From Mesorhizobium ciceri biovar biserrulae WSM1271 (GTDB lineage: Bacteria > Pseudomonadota > Alphaproteobacteria > Rhizobiales > Rhizobiaceae): a stretch of 64,000 nucleotides of DNA. A program made the position numbers and the translations under genes. Positions 25,965 through 35,342 of the stretch are shown piece after piece. The DNA lies in the NCBI RefSeq assembly GCF_000185905.1, contig NC_014918.1, positions 186,001 to 250,000 of the forward strand. Reading direction: 5' to 3'. Position 1 is the stretch's first letter; every line of letters starts with the position of its first letter. The notes under the pieces were generated by a model. It worked only from the letters and a program-made list of their open reading frames with translations, did no database searches and had not been told where the DNA came from.

Positions 25965-27155
25965 ATGGCGGCTGCGGAAATCCCCAATCTGACCGACAGC
26001 GCCCGGGCGGTGCTGCGCCTGCTTGCCTCGCACGGGCCGGTGACGCGGCCAAAGCTCGGCGCCATGCTCGACCTGTCGAAGCCTACCATGTCGGCGGCGG
26101 TGTCGGAGCTGAGCGCGCTCGGCCTCGTCGCCTCGCGTGGGATTGAGCGCGGCGCCATTGGCCGCACGGCGACGATCTACGGCATCGGTCCAGGTGCCGG
26201 CTACGCGATCGGCATCGATGTCGGCGCCGCCCAGGTGCGCGCCGTCGCCTATTCGATGGATGCGCAGAAGCTGGCGTCGGCGGAAGAACCGATCCCGGAA
26301 ACGATAGCCGGCGATGCCGACGCGGTCGGCGCCGTCGTGCTGTCGGTCGCGCGTGCCACAATGGCCAAGGTGGCCAAGAGTTTTCGCGCGTTGCGCGCCA
26401 TTGCGGTGGCGGTGCCGCGCATCGTCTCCAATGATCGTTTCGACCGGCCCGGGGGGCCGTCCGCCGTGCTTGGCCTGCTGCGGCGCAGCATCGAGGTGCC
26501 GATCGTCCTGGAAAACAACGTCAACTGCGCGGCCATTGGCGAGATGCATTTTGGTGCCGCGCAAGGCCACCAGACCTTCGCCTTTCTGCAGGTCGGCGTG
26601 CGGGTTGGCCTCGGCCTCATCACCGAGGGGCGTTTGTTTCGCGGCGCCGGTGGTGCGGCCGGCGAAATCGGCCGCATGCCGTTTCCATGGTCGGCCAGCG
26701 AGACCCCCTATCGTGAAGGGCTCGAACATTATCTCGGCTCTCGGGCGCTAATAGAGCGCTGCCGTGTCGACTGGCCCGCTGGGGAAGGCGCGCCGCCCGA
26801 CTCGGCCAAGGATCTGTTCGCGCGTGCTCTGGAGGGCTCAGCACCGGCGGTGGCGGCTGTCGCGCGCCATGCCGCCGATATCGGCAGGCTGGCCGCTGGC
26901 TGTATCGGCATACTCGACCCCGGCCTGATCGTGCTTGGCGGCGGTGTCGGCAGAAACCCGCTGATGACGGAAAACGTCGAGCGCGTCGCGGCAGAGCTTG
27001 CGTGGCCGACACGGATCGCCGTCAGTTCCCTGGGGGACGACGGGACCGCGCTGGGTGCCGTGAAGCTGGCGGTTGATTACACTCTCGGGCTGATGCTGCG
27101 CGAAGGGCGCCACCCGGCTGTGGTGCTGCCCCCAACGTCAAACGTGGAGCCTTAG
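25965..27155 (+). CDS. ROK family transcriptional regulator
   Basis: 396 residues from the ATG at 25965; the frame continues upstream to 25875 and either start is possible. The N-terminal helix-turn-helix (SARAVLRLLASHGPVTRPKLGAML, SKPTMSAAVSELSALGLV) precedes a sugar-kinase-like ROK domain with GYAIGIDVGAAQVRAVAYSMD and LENNVNCAAIGEMHFGA. The zinc-binding CxCGxxGC of many ROK proteins is not present; GGAAGEIGRMPF replaces that area. It is the likely repressor of both arms of the 18.6-25.8 kb amino-sugar system, acting at 23815-23837. Confidence 0.85.
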   Translation: MAAAEIPNLTDSARAVLRLLASHGPVTRPKLGAMLDLSKPTMSAAVSELSALGLVASRGIERGAIGRTATIYGIGPGAGYAIGIDVGAAQVRAVAYSMDAQKLASAEEPIPETIAGDADAVGAVVLSVARATMAKVAKSFRALRAIAVAVPRIVSNDRFDRPGGPSAVLGLLRRSIEVPIVLENNVNCAAIGEMHFGAAQGHQTFAFLQVGVRVGLGLITEGRLFRGAGGAAGEIGRMPFPWSASETPYREGLEHYLGSRALIERCRVDWPAGEGAPPDSAKDLFARALEGSAPAVAAVARHAADIGRLAAGCIGILDPGLIVLGGGVGRNPLMTENVERVAAELAWPTRIAVSSLGDDGTALGAVKLAVDYTLGLMLREGRHPAVVLPPTSNVEP

Positions 27156-27208
27156 AGGTGGTGTATCGTGGAGCACAATACCTCGTCGCCACTGAGCATT
27201 GCTAGCGC

Positions 27209-27652
27209 TCATCGCGCCAAAGAAGCGCCTGACGGACGAGAGAGACTGGGCCATATGGATTTCGTTTCTTGCGGTGTTCGGGAACGTGCTTTCGCTCGGC
27301 CCTGCGCTCGTTTGGCGCGCCCACGTACTGCGACGAGACTTTTTTCCTTCGCCTGAAGATCCTGCATCGCTCGTTCTAGGTGGTCGTATAAAGGAAGCCA
27401 TTCCTCGCCTTGGTCACTAGGCGCGACGATGATCTCCGCAACGCGATCGAGCGCTCGCTCGATGCGCTCCTCCTCATGAGAAATTTCAATGGAATATATG
27501 CTATTTAAACGATCGAGTGGGCATCCAGTTCCAGGCTCGAAGGCGGACGCCAGCTTTGCGCCCCATCTCAGTCGTAAAGTTGCATTTTTCAATTGCCCGG
27601 AAGCAGACACTTTCTTCAAGGCCCTTCGACGGGTTGGATAGGCTGAACTCAC
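27209..27652 (-). CDS. hypothetical protein
   Basis: 147 residues, not recognised. The middle (~45-110: RLNSIYSIEISHEEERIERALDR and on through LYDHLERAMQDLQAKEKSLV) reads as amphipathic helix and looks genuinely coding. Both ends are basic and low in complexity, so the true start may be further in. It lies on the minus strand between the ROK gene and the GntR gene, with no obvious partner. Confidence 0.45.
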   Translation of the reverse strand: MSSAYPTRRRALKKVSASGQLKNATLRLRWGAKLASAFEPGTGCPLDRLNSIYSIEISHEEERIERALDRVAEIIVAPSDQGEEWLPLYDHLERAMQDLQAKEKSLVAVRGRAKRAQGRAKARSRTPQETKSIWPSLSRPSGASLAR

Positions 27653-27658
27653 GGGGAT

Positions 27659-28330
27659 CTAGACCAGGCGAAGTTTATCTCGAGCGATCTGCCAAGCCGA
27701 TTCGACATGTCGCCGTGCCGCCGCTTCCGCCTCATCGGGCTTGCGCGACCTTATCGCGTCCATGATCTCGTTCATCTCGCTGATCGCAGGCTCGCGGCGG
27801 TTCTCCGAAAGAATGGTCATCGAACGAAGCTGATTGATTCGGACATTCAGCCCGCTGACGATTTCCCAGGCGACACGCTTGTCGGCGGCCTCGAACAGCG
27901 CCTCATAGAATTTCGTCGTCGCCCGCATCACTGCCGGCGGCGTCGCCGACGCCCATGCCCCGAACAAGTCCGCCAGCGCGCGTTCGAGCGTTGCCAGTTG
28001 CTCGCCGGTGGCCGACAGGGCGCAGGCGCGTGCCGCAATGCCTTCAAGCAGTGCTCTCAACTCATAGATCTCGTCGGTGCGACCGAGATCCGGCCTGGCT
28101 ACGGCCGGCCCGTGCCCAGGGATCATCTGCACGAGCCCCTCGGCCTCCAGTTGCCGCAGCACCTCGCGCACGACGGAACGGCTGACGCCAAGCTGGTCGC
28201 AAAGCGGCCGCTCGACCAACCTTTCGCCAGGCTGGAAGTGGAAATCCATGATGGCTTCGCGCATGCGCTCCAGCGCCAGCGTTCTCAAGGTCTTGGCGCT
28301 GCGGTCGATGCGAAGGGTGTCGTCTGGCAT
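27659..28330 (-). CDS. GntR family regulator, FCD (FadR) subfamily
   Basis: 223 residues from the ATG at 28330; the longer upstream frame crosses the promoter. The winged helix-turn-helix (LRTLALERMREAIMDFHFQPGERL, VSRSVVREVLRQLEAEGLV) is followed by an all-helical FCD ligand domain with the metal-site pattern ELRALLEGIAAR and HVESAWQIAR. It is divergent from the AA_synth gene that opens catabolic cluster 2, and a perfect palindrome ATGGTATACCAT lies between them. It probably represses cluster 2 until a pathway acid binds. Confidence 0.9.
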   Translation of the reverse strand: MPDDTLRIDRSAKTLRTLALERMREAIMDFHFQPGERLVERPLCDQLGVSRSVVREVLRQLEAEGLVQMIPGHGPAVARPDLGRTDEIYELRALLEGIAARACALSATGEQLATLERALADLFGAWASATPPAVMRATTKFYEALFEAADKRVAWEIVSGLNVRINQLRSMTILSENRREPAISEMNEIMDAIRSRKPDEAEAAARRHVESAWQIARDKLRLV

Positions 28331-28400
28331 GTCTTGGCTCCTGCACCGCCACGAAAACAGATTCCATGCCCGGTTGACAAGGTACTTGGTGCTCCATAGC

Positions 28401-28412
28401 ATGGTATACCAT
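28401..28412. promoter_or_regulatory. GntR/FCD operator
   Basis: ATGGTATACCAT, a perfect 12-base palindrome in the divergent interval between the GntR gene (start 28330) and the cluster 2 operon (start 28464). TGGTATACCA fits the TnGTATACnA type of site bound by FadR-group GntR proteins. Confidence 0.7.
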
Positions 28413-28463
28413 AAGATGATACAGAGATCGGACGGTCCCTGGCATCGCCGACCCGAGGATTCC

Positions 28464-29051
28464 ATGCAGCCTGCCATCCGCAAGATCGTGACTTATACCG
28501 AGAACACGCTGATCGAAGGCGGCAAGGCTGCACCGCGGCCGCTGCGCCTGATCGCCGTCGCCGCGGTGCTGACGAACCCTTGGGCGGGACGCGGCTTCAC
28601 CGACGATCTATCGCCCGAGATCCGCGACTGTGCGCCTGTGCTCGGAGAGACCCTATCCCGCGAGATCATTGCCATCGCCGGTTCCGGCGACGCGATCGAG
28701 GGTTATGGCAAGGCAGCCATTTGCGGCACGTCTGGCGAGATCGAGCATGCCTCGGCGCTGATCCACACGCTGCATTTTGGCAATCATTATCGCCGCGCCG
28801 TCGGCGCCAGGACCTATCTTGCCTTCACCAACCTGCGCGGCGGGCCGAACACGCCGATCATGATCCCACTGATGGACAAGAATGACGAAGGACGGCGCTC
28901 GCATTACCTGACCGTGCATTTCCAGATCGGCGATGCGCCGGCGCCGGACGAACTGGTGGTGGCGCTTGGTGCGTCGATCGGCGGTCGCCCGCATCATCGT
29001 ATCGGCGATCGCTATCAGGACCTCAAGGAGCTTGGGGACGTGCATGGCTGA
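28464..29051 (+). CDS. AA_synth (DUF1185) family protein, cluster 2
   Basis: 195 residues. It is a paralogue of the protein at 2582-3166: IRKIVTYTENTLIEGGK, AAVLTNPWAGRGF, YGKAAICGTSGEIEHASALI and GRRSHYLTVHFQIGDAPAPDE match position by position. Here it is the first gene of the operon and overlaps the next gene by 8 bases, so it is co-translated with the pathway enzymes. That placement argues for a catalytic or assembly role in the same pathway; the family's chemistry is not established. Confidence 0.85.
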   Translation: MQPAIRKIVTYTENTLIEGGKAAPRPLRLIAVAAVLTNPWAGRGFTDDLSPEIRDCAPVLGETLSREIIAIAGSGDAIEGYGKAAICGTSGEIEHASALIHTLHFGNHYRRAVGARTYLAFTNLRGGPNTPIMIPLMDKNDEGRRSHYLTVHFQIGDAPAPDELVVALGASIGGRPHHRIGDRYQDLKELGDVHG

Positions 29052-30843
29052 CGCTTCCACCTGGGCGCGACAGGGCACAACGTTCGATGGCACCTGCTTC
29101 ATCCGTGCCGGCGCTGGCACGCCGGTGCTGTTCATCCACGGCGTCGGCATGAACGCCGCGATCTGGCAGCCGCAGTTCGAACGCATGGCCGACAGCTTCG
29201 ACGTCATCGCGATCGACATGCTCGGCCACGGCCAGTCGCCACTGCCGCCGCAGCACCCGGAACTGGCCGACTACGCCGACCAGGCCATTCGCCTGCTCGA
29301 CCATCTTGGCCTCGACCGGGTGTCCGTCGTCGGCCATTCGATGGGTGCGCTCGTTGCCCAGGAGTTGGCCCTGCGCGCACCGGAGCGCGTCCGCCGCATC
29401 GTTTCCCTGAATGCCGTGTTCCGGCGGCCACCTGAACTGGCCGAAGCCGTTCGCCAGCGCGCGGTGGCGCTCAACGGGCGCAGCGATACGGCCGGCACGG
29501 CACAGACCATTGCGCGCTGGTTCGGTGATCCGGTGCCGACCGAGCTGGAGGCGGCAGCGCGGAACACGGCATACGCACTGATCGCGGTCGACCCGGAAGG
29601 CTATGCCCGCACCTACCGCCTGTTCGCTCGTGCCGACGGCGATCATGCCGACCGCCTGCCGACGCTGGCCGTACCGGCCCTGTTCATGACCGGCTCCGAG
29701 GACAGGAACTCTTCGCCGGCAATGTCGGCCGCGATGGCACGGCTGGCGCCGCATGGCCGCTGCACGGTGCTGCCGGGCGAGAAGCACATGATGGCGGTCG
29801 CGGCGCCGGACCTCACCACGCGCCATATCGTTGACTTCCTCGCGGAGGACGAAGCGATCGAGCGAAGCGGCACTGCTGAGGCGAATACCGGGTTCGACAG
29901 CGGCGAGTTCCGCCGTGCGCTGGGATCCTTCCTCACCGGCGTCACCATCGTCACCACCATCGGGCCAGAAGGCGAGCCGCGCGGCTTCACCGCCAACTCG
30001 TTCACCTCAGTGTCGCTCGATCCGCCCCTGGTGCTGGTCTGCATCGCCCACAAGGCCTTAGGCCATCCTGTCTTCGCGACATCGAAAAGCTTCGCCATCA
30101 ACATCCTCAACGAGGGCCAGAAGGCAGCGTCCGGCATCTTCGCCTCGAAAGCCGCCGACAAGTTCGCCGCCGTAGCATGGCGGCCGGGAAGGACCGGCAG
30201 TCCCGTTTTGGACGGCTCCGTCGCGTCCTTTGACTGCGACATGGAGCGGCTGGTCGAGGCCGGTGATCATTCGATCCTCATCGGCCGCGTCCGCGATTTC
30301 GAGCACAATTCCGCGCAGCCGCTCGGCTATTGCCGCGGCGCCTATGTTGCACCCGGCCTCAGCCAGGACGCGCTGGCCGCCACCCAGCCCGGCACCGATG
30401 TCGGCGCCATCCTCGAAAATGGTGGCCGGATCCTGTTCGTGGAATCGACGGACGGTTTTGAACTGCCGCGCGGCCGAGGGTTGGGTTCGGCAGGCGATGG
30501 CAATAGTCTGCGTGGACTGCTTGCGGCAAAGGCCATCGAGGCCCAGCTCGGTTTCCTGTTCGCCGTCTGGGACCACGCCGGACCTGTTTCGCGCACGCAT
30601 GTCTACTATCGCGGCACGTTCGACGTGCCCGCTTCCAGCGATCGCGGCATTCGGCTCATCGAGATCGACGCGATCGAAGGATTGAAGATCGCCGATCCGG
30701 CGATCCGCTCGATGCTCACGCGCTATATCAGGGAATGCTCGGTAGATGCATTCGGCGTCTATGTCGGCAACGATGTCGAAGGCGAGGTCCGGCCGCTCGC
30801 CAGACCCAGCGCTTCCACCGTCAATACAGGTGCCCACGGATGA
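29044..30843 (+). CDS. fusion: alpha/beta hydrolase - flavin reductase - Nudix-like tail
   Basis: 599 residues from the ATG at 29044. Residues ~1-275 are an alpha/beta hydrolase (PVLFIHGVGMNAAIW, nucleophile in VVGHSMGALVAQELA, acid around GSEDRNSSP, His in GEKHMMAVAAP). Residues ~285-445 are an HpaC/RutF-type flavin reductase (FRRALGSFLTGVTIVTT, TANSFTSVSLDPPLVLVC, FAINILNEGQ, GDHSILIGRV). Residues ~450-590 form a Nudix-like domain (FELPRGRGL, LLAAKAIEAQLGFLFAVWD) with an eroded metal box. Cluster 1 encodes the same modules as two separate genes. Its stop overlaps the LLM start (ATGA). Confidence 0.9.
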   Translation: MADASTWARQGTTFDGTCFIRAGAGTPVLFIHGVGMNAAIWQPQFERMADSFDVIAIDMLGHGQSPLPPQHPELADYADQAIRLLDHLGLDRVSVVGHSMGALVAQELALRAPERVRRIVSLNAVFRRPPELAEAVRQRAVALNGRSDTAGTAQTIARWFGDPVPTELEAAARNTAYALIAVDPEGYARTYRLFARADGDHADRLPTLAVPALFMTGSEDRNSSPAMSAAMARLAPHGRCTVLPGEKHMMAVAAPDLTTRHIVDFLAEDEAIERSGTAEANTGFDSGEFRRALGSFLTGVTIVTTIGPEGEPRGFTANSFTSVSLDPPLVLVCIAHKALGHPVFATSKSFAINILNEGQKAASGIFASKAADKFAAVAWRPGRTGSPVLDGSVASFDCDMERLVEAGDHSILIGRVRDFEHNSAQPLGYCRGAYVAPGLSQDALAATQPGTDVGAILENGGRILFVESTDGFELPRGRGLGSAGDGNSLRGLLAAKAIEAQLGFLFAVWDHAGPVSRTHVYYRGTFDVPASSDRGIRLIEIDAIEGLKIADPAIRSMLTRYIRECSVDAFGVYVGNDVEGEVRPLARPSASTVNTGAHG

Positions 30844-31877
30844 AATTCTCGCTCTTCGTGCATATGGAACGGTCGGATCTGGCCAAGCCGCATTCCGAGC
30901 TTGTGACCGAGCTCGAAGAACTGGTCCTGATGGCCGAACAGGCATGCTTCGAGACCGCCTGGATCGGCGAGCATCACGGCATGGAATTCACCATCTCGCC
31001 CAATCCCTTCATCAACATCGCCTATCTCGCCGCCAAGACCAGCCGTATCCGCCTCGGCACCGGAACCGTGATTGCGCCCTTCTGGCACCCGATCAAGCTT
31101 GCCGGCGAAGCGGCGATGGCTGACGTCATCAGCGGTGGCCGGCTGGACATCGGCATCGCGCGCGGCGCCTACAGCTATGAATATCAGCGCATCTTCCCAG
31201 GTCTTGACGCCTGGGGCGCCGGCCAGCGCATGCGCGAGATCATACCGGCGATCCGCGGCCTATGGGACGGCGACTTCGAACTCTCCGGCGAGTTCTGGCA
31301 ATTCCCCGCCACCACCTCCTCGCCCAAGCCGCTGCAGAAACCCTACCCGCCGATCTGGGTGGCGGCCCGCGACCCGAACTCGCACGATTTCGCCGTCGCC
31401 AACGGATGCAAGGTCCAGGTAACGCCGCTGGCTTCCGGCGATGACGAGGTGACGAGCCTGATGCAGCGCTTCAACGCCGCCTGCGCCGCGCATCCCGAGA
31501 TCGAACGACCGGAAATCATGCTTTTGATGCACACCTTCGTTGCCGACGACGCGGCTGACGCCGATCGCCTGACGCAGGACCTGTCGACTTTCTATTGCCA
31601 GTTCGGCGCCTGGTTCCAGAACAAGAAACCAGTGCATCAAGGCATATTGGAGCCGCTGACGCCGGACGAGATCGCGGCCATGCCGCAATACGCGCCCGAC
31701 AAGATCAGGCAGAACCTGGTGATCGGCGAGGCCGATGAGGTCATCGCCCGGCTGAAGACCTATGAGGCACTCGGCTACGACCAGTATTCGATCTGGATCG
31801 ACAGCGGGCTTTCGCACGAGCACAAGAAAAAGTCGCTGCAACTGTTCATCGACCGGGTGATGCCGGCCTTCCTTTGA
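30840..31877 (+). CDS. LLM class flavin-dependent monooxygenase (cluster 2)
   Basis: 345 residues. ETAWIGEHHGMEFTISPNPF, RIRLGTGTVIAPFWHPIKLA, GRLDIGIARGAYSYEYQRIF and YPPIWVAARDPNSHDFA follow the cluster 1 enzyme at 7902-8975 almost motif for motif. FMNH2 would come from the reductase part of the fusion protein translated just before it. Substrate unknown; the two LLM enzymes are clear paralogues and may act on related compounds. Confidence 0.92.
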   Translation: MKFSLFVHMERSDLAKPHSELVTELEELVLMAEQACFETAWIGEHHGMEFTISPNPFINIAYLAAKTSRIRLGTGTVIAPFWHPIKLAGEAAMADVISGGRLDIGIARGAYSYEYQRIFPGLDAWGAGQRMREIIPAIRGLWDGDFELSGEFWQFPATTSSPKPLQKPYPPIWVAARDPNSHDFAVANGCKVQVTPLASGDDEVTSLMQRFNAACAAHPEIERPEIMLLMHTFVADDAADADRLTQDLSTFYCQFGAWFQNKKPVHQGILEPLTPDEIAAMPQYAPDKIRQNLVIGEADEVIARLKTYEALGYDQYSIWIDSGLSHEHKKKSLQLFIDRVMPAFL

Positions 31878-31887
31878 TCGCGAGCCC

Positions 31888-33357
31888 ATGACCGACGCCC
31901 CCTTCAGGAACTTCATCGACGGCCGCTTCGACGAACCGTCCGCTACTTTCGACAGCGTCGACCCGTCGACCGGGGCGGCCTGGGCCAGGATGCCGGCGGC
32001 GAGCGAAGCCGATGTCGACCGCGCCGTCGAGGCGGCGCACCGCGCCCTGCGTTCCGGCCCATGGCGTAGGATGACCGCGACGGCGCGTGGAAAGCTGCTG
32101 GTCAAGCTGGGCGACCTCGTCGCCGCCAATGCTGGGCGACTTGCCGAGCTCGAGACCCGCGATACAGGCAAGATCATCCGCGAGACCCGCGCCCAGATCG
32201 CCTATGTCGGCGACTACTACCGCTATTATGGCGGGCTTGCCGACAAGCACGAAGGCGCGCATGTGCCGATCGACAAGCCGGATCTCGACGTCACCATCCG
32301 CCGCGAACCGATCGGTGTCGTTGCCGCGGTGGTTCCGTGGAATTCGCAGCTCTTCCTCTCGGCCGTCAAGCTCGGTCCGGCGCTCGCCGCCGGCTGCACC
32401 ATCGTGCTCAAGGCCTCCGAGGATGGCCCGGGGCCGCTGCTCGCTTTTGCCGAACTGGTTCATGAGGCTGGCTTTCCCCCAGGCGTCGTCAACATCCTCA
32501 CCGGTTTGGGCCATGATTGCGGCCGGCGCCTGACCAGCCATCCGCTGGTTTCGCGAGTCGCCTTCACCGGCGGTCCCTCGACGGCGCGCGCCATCGTCAG
32601 GAGCACGGCGGAGAACCTTGCGTACACCACTCTGGAACTCGGCGGCAAAAGCCCGGTCGTCGTCTTTGCCGACGCCGATCTCGACAGCGCCGCCAATGCG
32701 GTGGTCGCCGGCATTTTTGCCGCGACCGGCCAGAGCTGCGTCGCCGGCTCGCGGCTGCTGGTCGAGCGTTCGGTCAAGGATGAATTCCTAGCCCGCCTGA
32801 AGCGCAAGGCCGAGGCGATCCGCATCGGCGATCCGCAGGATCCGGCGACCGAAATGGGTCCGCTCGCCACGCTGCGTCAGCGCGACTGGATCGAGAAAGT
32901 TGTCGCGGAAAGCGTCGCCGGGGGCGGCACGCTGGTCACCGGCGGCACAAGGCCAGCCGGCAGCGGCTTCTACTATGCGCCGACCATCATCGATGCCGGC
33001 GCCAGCGACCTGCCTTGCGTGCGCGAGGAACTGTTCGGGCCAGTGCTCAGCGTGCTTGCCTTCGACACCGAAGCGCAGGCGCTGGCGCTCGCCAACGACA
33101 CGCCCTTCGGCCTCGCTTCAGGCGTGTTCACCAGCAATCTCGCTAGGGCGCACCGCATGGCGCGCGACATCCGTGCCGGCGTCGTCTGGGTCAACACCTA
33201 TCGCGTCGTATCGCCGCTCGTTCCCTTCGGCGGCTACGGCCTGTCGGGGCTCGGCCGGGAGGGTGGGCTCGACACCATCAGAGATTACACACGATCGAAA
33301 TCCGTCTGGATCAACACCTCGGACGAGCCGATCCCCGATCCCTTCGTCATGCGCTGA
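31888..33357 (+). CDS. aldehyde dehydrogenase (cluster 2)
   Basis: 489 residues, 11 bases after the LLM gene. VVPWNSQLFL, FTGGPSTARAIV, catalytic Glu in LELGGKSPVVVF, catalytic Cys in GQSCVAGSRLL and EELFGPVLSVLAF are intact. It is similar to the cluster 1 enzyme through the whole length, including the ARDIRAGVVWVNTYRVVS end segment. It presumably oxidises the aldehyde formed by the LLM/hydrolase steps. Confidence 0.93.
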   Translation: MTDAPFRNFIDGRFDEPSATFDSVDPSTGAAWARMPAASEADVDRAVEAAHRALRSGPWRRMTATARGKLLVKLGDLVAANAGRLAELETRDTGKIIRETRAQIAYVGDYYRYYGGLADKHEGAHVPIDKPDLDVTIRREPIGVVAAVVPWNSQLFLSAVKLGPALAAGCTIVLKASEDGPGPLLAFAELVHEAGFPPGVVNILTGLGHDCGRRLTSHPLVSRVAFTGGPSTARAIVRSTAENLAYTTLELGGKSPVVVFADADLDSAANAVVAGIFAATGQSCVAGSRLLVERSVKDEFLARLKRKAEAIRIGDPQDPATEMGPLATLRQRDWIEKVVAESVAGGGTLVTGGTRPAGSGFYYAPTIIDAGASDLPCVREELFGPVLSVLAFDTEAQALALANDTPFGLASGVFTSNLARAHRMARDIRAGVVWVNTYRVVSPLVPFGGYGLSGLGREGGLDTIRDYTRSKSVWINTSDEPIPDPFVMR

Positions 33358-33416
33358 GAACCGCGGGACGCAGGTGCACTGAGAAAAACAAGAACAGACC
33401 AACAGAGGAGAATGAC

Positions 33417-34421
33417 ATGAAACTGATTTTGACCGGCCTGCTGGCCGGGCTACTCACGGCAACCGCCGCCAAGGCCGATGAGATGGCGTTCACCAGCTGG
33501 GGCGGCACCACGCAGGAAGCGCAGACCAAATCCTGGGCAGCCCCCTTCGAAGCCAGCTCCGGCATCAAGGTGCTGCAGGACGGACCGACCGACTATGGCA
33601 AGCTCAAGGCCATGGTCGACGCCGGCAATGTCACCTGGGATGTCGTCGACGTGGAAATGGATTTCGCCATAAAGGCCGCCAAGGACGGGCTGCTGGAGCC
33701 GATCGACTATGCGGTCGTGCCCAAGGCCGATCTTGACCCGCGTTTCAGCAATGAGCATGCCGTCGGCAGCTTCTACTACTCCTTCGTGCTCGCCTGGAAC
33801 AAGGGCGCCGTCTCGGGCGAACCGATCGGCTGGGCCGACATGTTCGACACCAAGAAGTTTCCCGGAAAGCGGACCTTCTACAAATGGTCGGCGCCGGGCG
33901 TCATCGAGATCGCTTTGCTGGCCGACGGCGTGCCGGCGGACAAGCTTTATCCGCTTGATCTCGACCGTGCCTTCAAGAAACTCGACACCATCAAATCCGA
34001 TATCGTCTGGTGGGGCGGCGGCGCTGAATCACAGCAGCTGATTGCCTCCGGCGAGGCTGCCTTCGGTCAGTTGTGGAACGGGCGTGTCTTCGCCCTCCAG
34101 CAGGATGGCACCGACGTCGGCGTCGCCTGGAAGCAGAACCTCACCGCCGCCGACGTGCTCGTCGTGCCGAAGGGCGCCAAGAACAAGGACAGCGCGATGA
34201 AGTTCCTCGCCGCCGCCACCAGCCCGACCGGCCAGGCGAAATTCGCCGAGGCAAGCGGCTATGCGCCCATCAACACCAAGGCCAAGGCGGAGATGCCCGC
34301 CGATGCCGTCAAGGCCCTGCCTGATGCCCATGTCGACGGCCAGATCAACCTCGACATGAACTACTGGGCCGAGCATCGCGACGAGATCGCCACGCGCTGG
34401 TATGCCTGGCAGACCAAGTAA
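33417..34421 (+). CDS. ABC transporter substrate-binding protein, polyamine type
   Basis: 334 residues. The signal peptide MKLILTGLLAGLLTATAAKA is followed by DEMAFTSWGGTTQEAQTKSW and a PotD/spermidine-putrescine fold (VDVEMDFAIKAAKDGLLEPIDY, FYKWSAPGVIEIALLADG, WWGGGAESQQLIASGEAAFG). Members bind polyamines, but also many other small amines and organic compounds. It is periplasmic and serves the permeases at 34481-36143. A terminator-like hairpin follows the stop codon. Confidence 0.92.
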   Translation: MKLILTGLLAGLLTATAAKADEMAFTSWGGTTQEAQTKSWAAPFEASSGIKVLQDGPTDYGKLKAMVDAGNVTWDVVDVEMDFAIKAAKDGLLEPIDYAVVPKADLDPRFSNEHAVGSFYYSFVLAWNKGAVSGEPIGWADMFDTKKFPGKRTFYKWSAPGVIEIALLADGVPADKLYPLDLDRAFKKLDTIKSDIVWWGGGAESQQLIASGEAAFGQLWNGRVFALQQDGTDVGVAWKQNLTAADVLVVPKGAKNKDSAMKFLAAATSPTGQAKFAEASGYAPINTKAKAEMPADAVKALPDAHVDGQINLDMNYWAEHRDEIATRWYAWQTK

Positions 34422-34436
34422 CACCGTTGCAGACCG

Positions 34437-34464
34437 ACGGGGCGCGGCTTGCGCGCCCCGTTTT
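34437..34464 (+). terminator. intra-operon hairpin terminator after the binding-protein gene
   Basis: ACGGGGCGCG (34437-34446), loop GCTTG, CGCGCCCCGT (34452-34461), then TTT. The 10-bp perfect stem sits between the binding-protein gene and the first permease gene. A leaky terminator here would give the usual excess of binding protein over membrane parts. Confidence 0.75.
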
Positions 34465-34480
34465 GAGACAGGACCGCTCG

Positions 34481-35341
34481 ATGCAGGGAAGTTCTTTCAG
34501 ACGCAGCTCGGTTGCCGGCCTGCCAGCCGGCAGCGGCAGCGCCTTGCCGGCCCTGCTTCTGGTTGGCCTGTTCTTCATCGTGCCGGTGGTTGCCCTGCTG
34601 CTGCGCAGCGTCACCGATCCCGAACCCGGCTTGCAGAACTACGCGGCGCTGTTCGGCAGCGACACCTATGTGCGGGTGTTCCTCAACACCTTCCTGGTCG
34701 CAACGGTCGTCACAGCCGTCACCATCCTGGTGGCTTTCCCTGTTGCCTGGATGCTGGCGATCATGCCGCCGGCCCCGGGCTCGATCGTCTTCGGCATCAT
34801 CATTCTGTCGATGTGGACGAACCTTCTCACCCGCACCTATGCGTGGATGGTGCTGCTGCAACGCACCGGCGTCATCAACAGGGCGCTGATGGGTTTGGGC
34901 ATCATCCATGAGCCGCTGCCGCTCATCAACAACCTCGCCGGGGTCACCATCGGCATGGTGTACATCATGCTGCCCTTCATGATCCTGCCGCTGGTCGGCA
35001 CTTTACGCGCCATCGACCCTATGACGCTGCGCGCGGCCGCCCTTTGCGGCGCAAGCCCGTTCGAGGCCTTCCGCCGCATCCTTTTGCCGCTGTCGCTTCC
35101 CGGCATCGCCGCCGGAGGGCTGATGGTCTTCGTCATGTCGCTTGGCTACTTCGTCACGCCTGCCCTGCTTGGCGGCACATCGAACATGATGCTGGCCGAG
35201 ATGATCGCCCAGACGGTGCAGTCGCTGCTCAACTGGGGGCTTGGAAGTGCGGCCGCCTTCGTCCTGCTTGTCGTCACCATGGCGCTCTACGCGATCCAGC
35301 TTCACCTGGTCGGCGCCAGGCGCGCCGGCGGAGGGCTCTGA
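34481..35341 (+). CDS. ABC transporter permease, polyamine type (PotB-like)
   Basis: 286 residues from the ATG at 34481. Six hydrophobic spans are visible, the first at ~20-42. The ATPase-contact loop reads RAIDPMTLRAAALCGASPFEAFRRILLPLSLPGI. It ends one base before the ATG of the second permease. Confidence 0.92.
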   Translation: MQGSSFRRSSVAGLPAGSGSALPALLLVGLFFIVPVVALLLRSVTDPEPGLQNYAALFGSDTYVRVFLNTFLVATVVTAVTILVAFPVAWMLAIMPPAPGSIVFGIIILSMWTNLLTRTYAWMVLLQRTGVINRALMGLGIIHEPLPLINNLAGVTIGMVYIMLPFMILPLVGTLRAIDPMTLRAAALCGASPFEAFRRILLPLSLPGIAAGGLMVFVMSLGYFVTPALLGGTSNMMLAEMIAQTVQSLLNWGLGSAAAFVLLVVTMALYAIQLHLVGARRAGGGL

Positions 35342-35342
35342 C

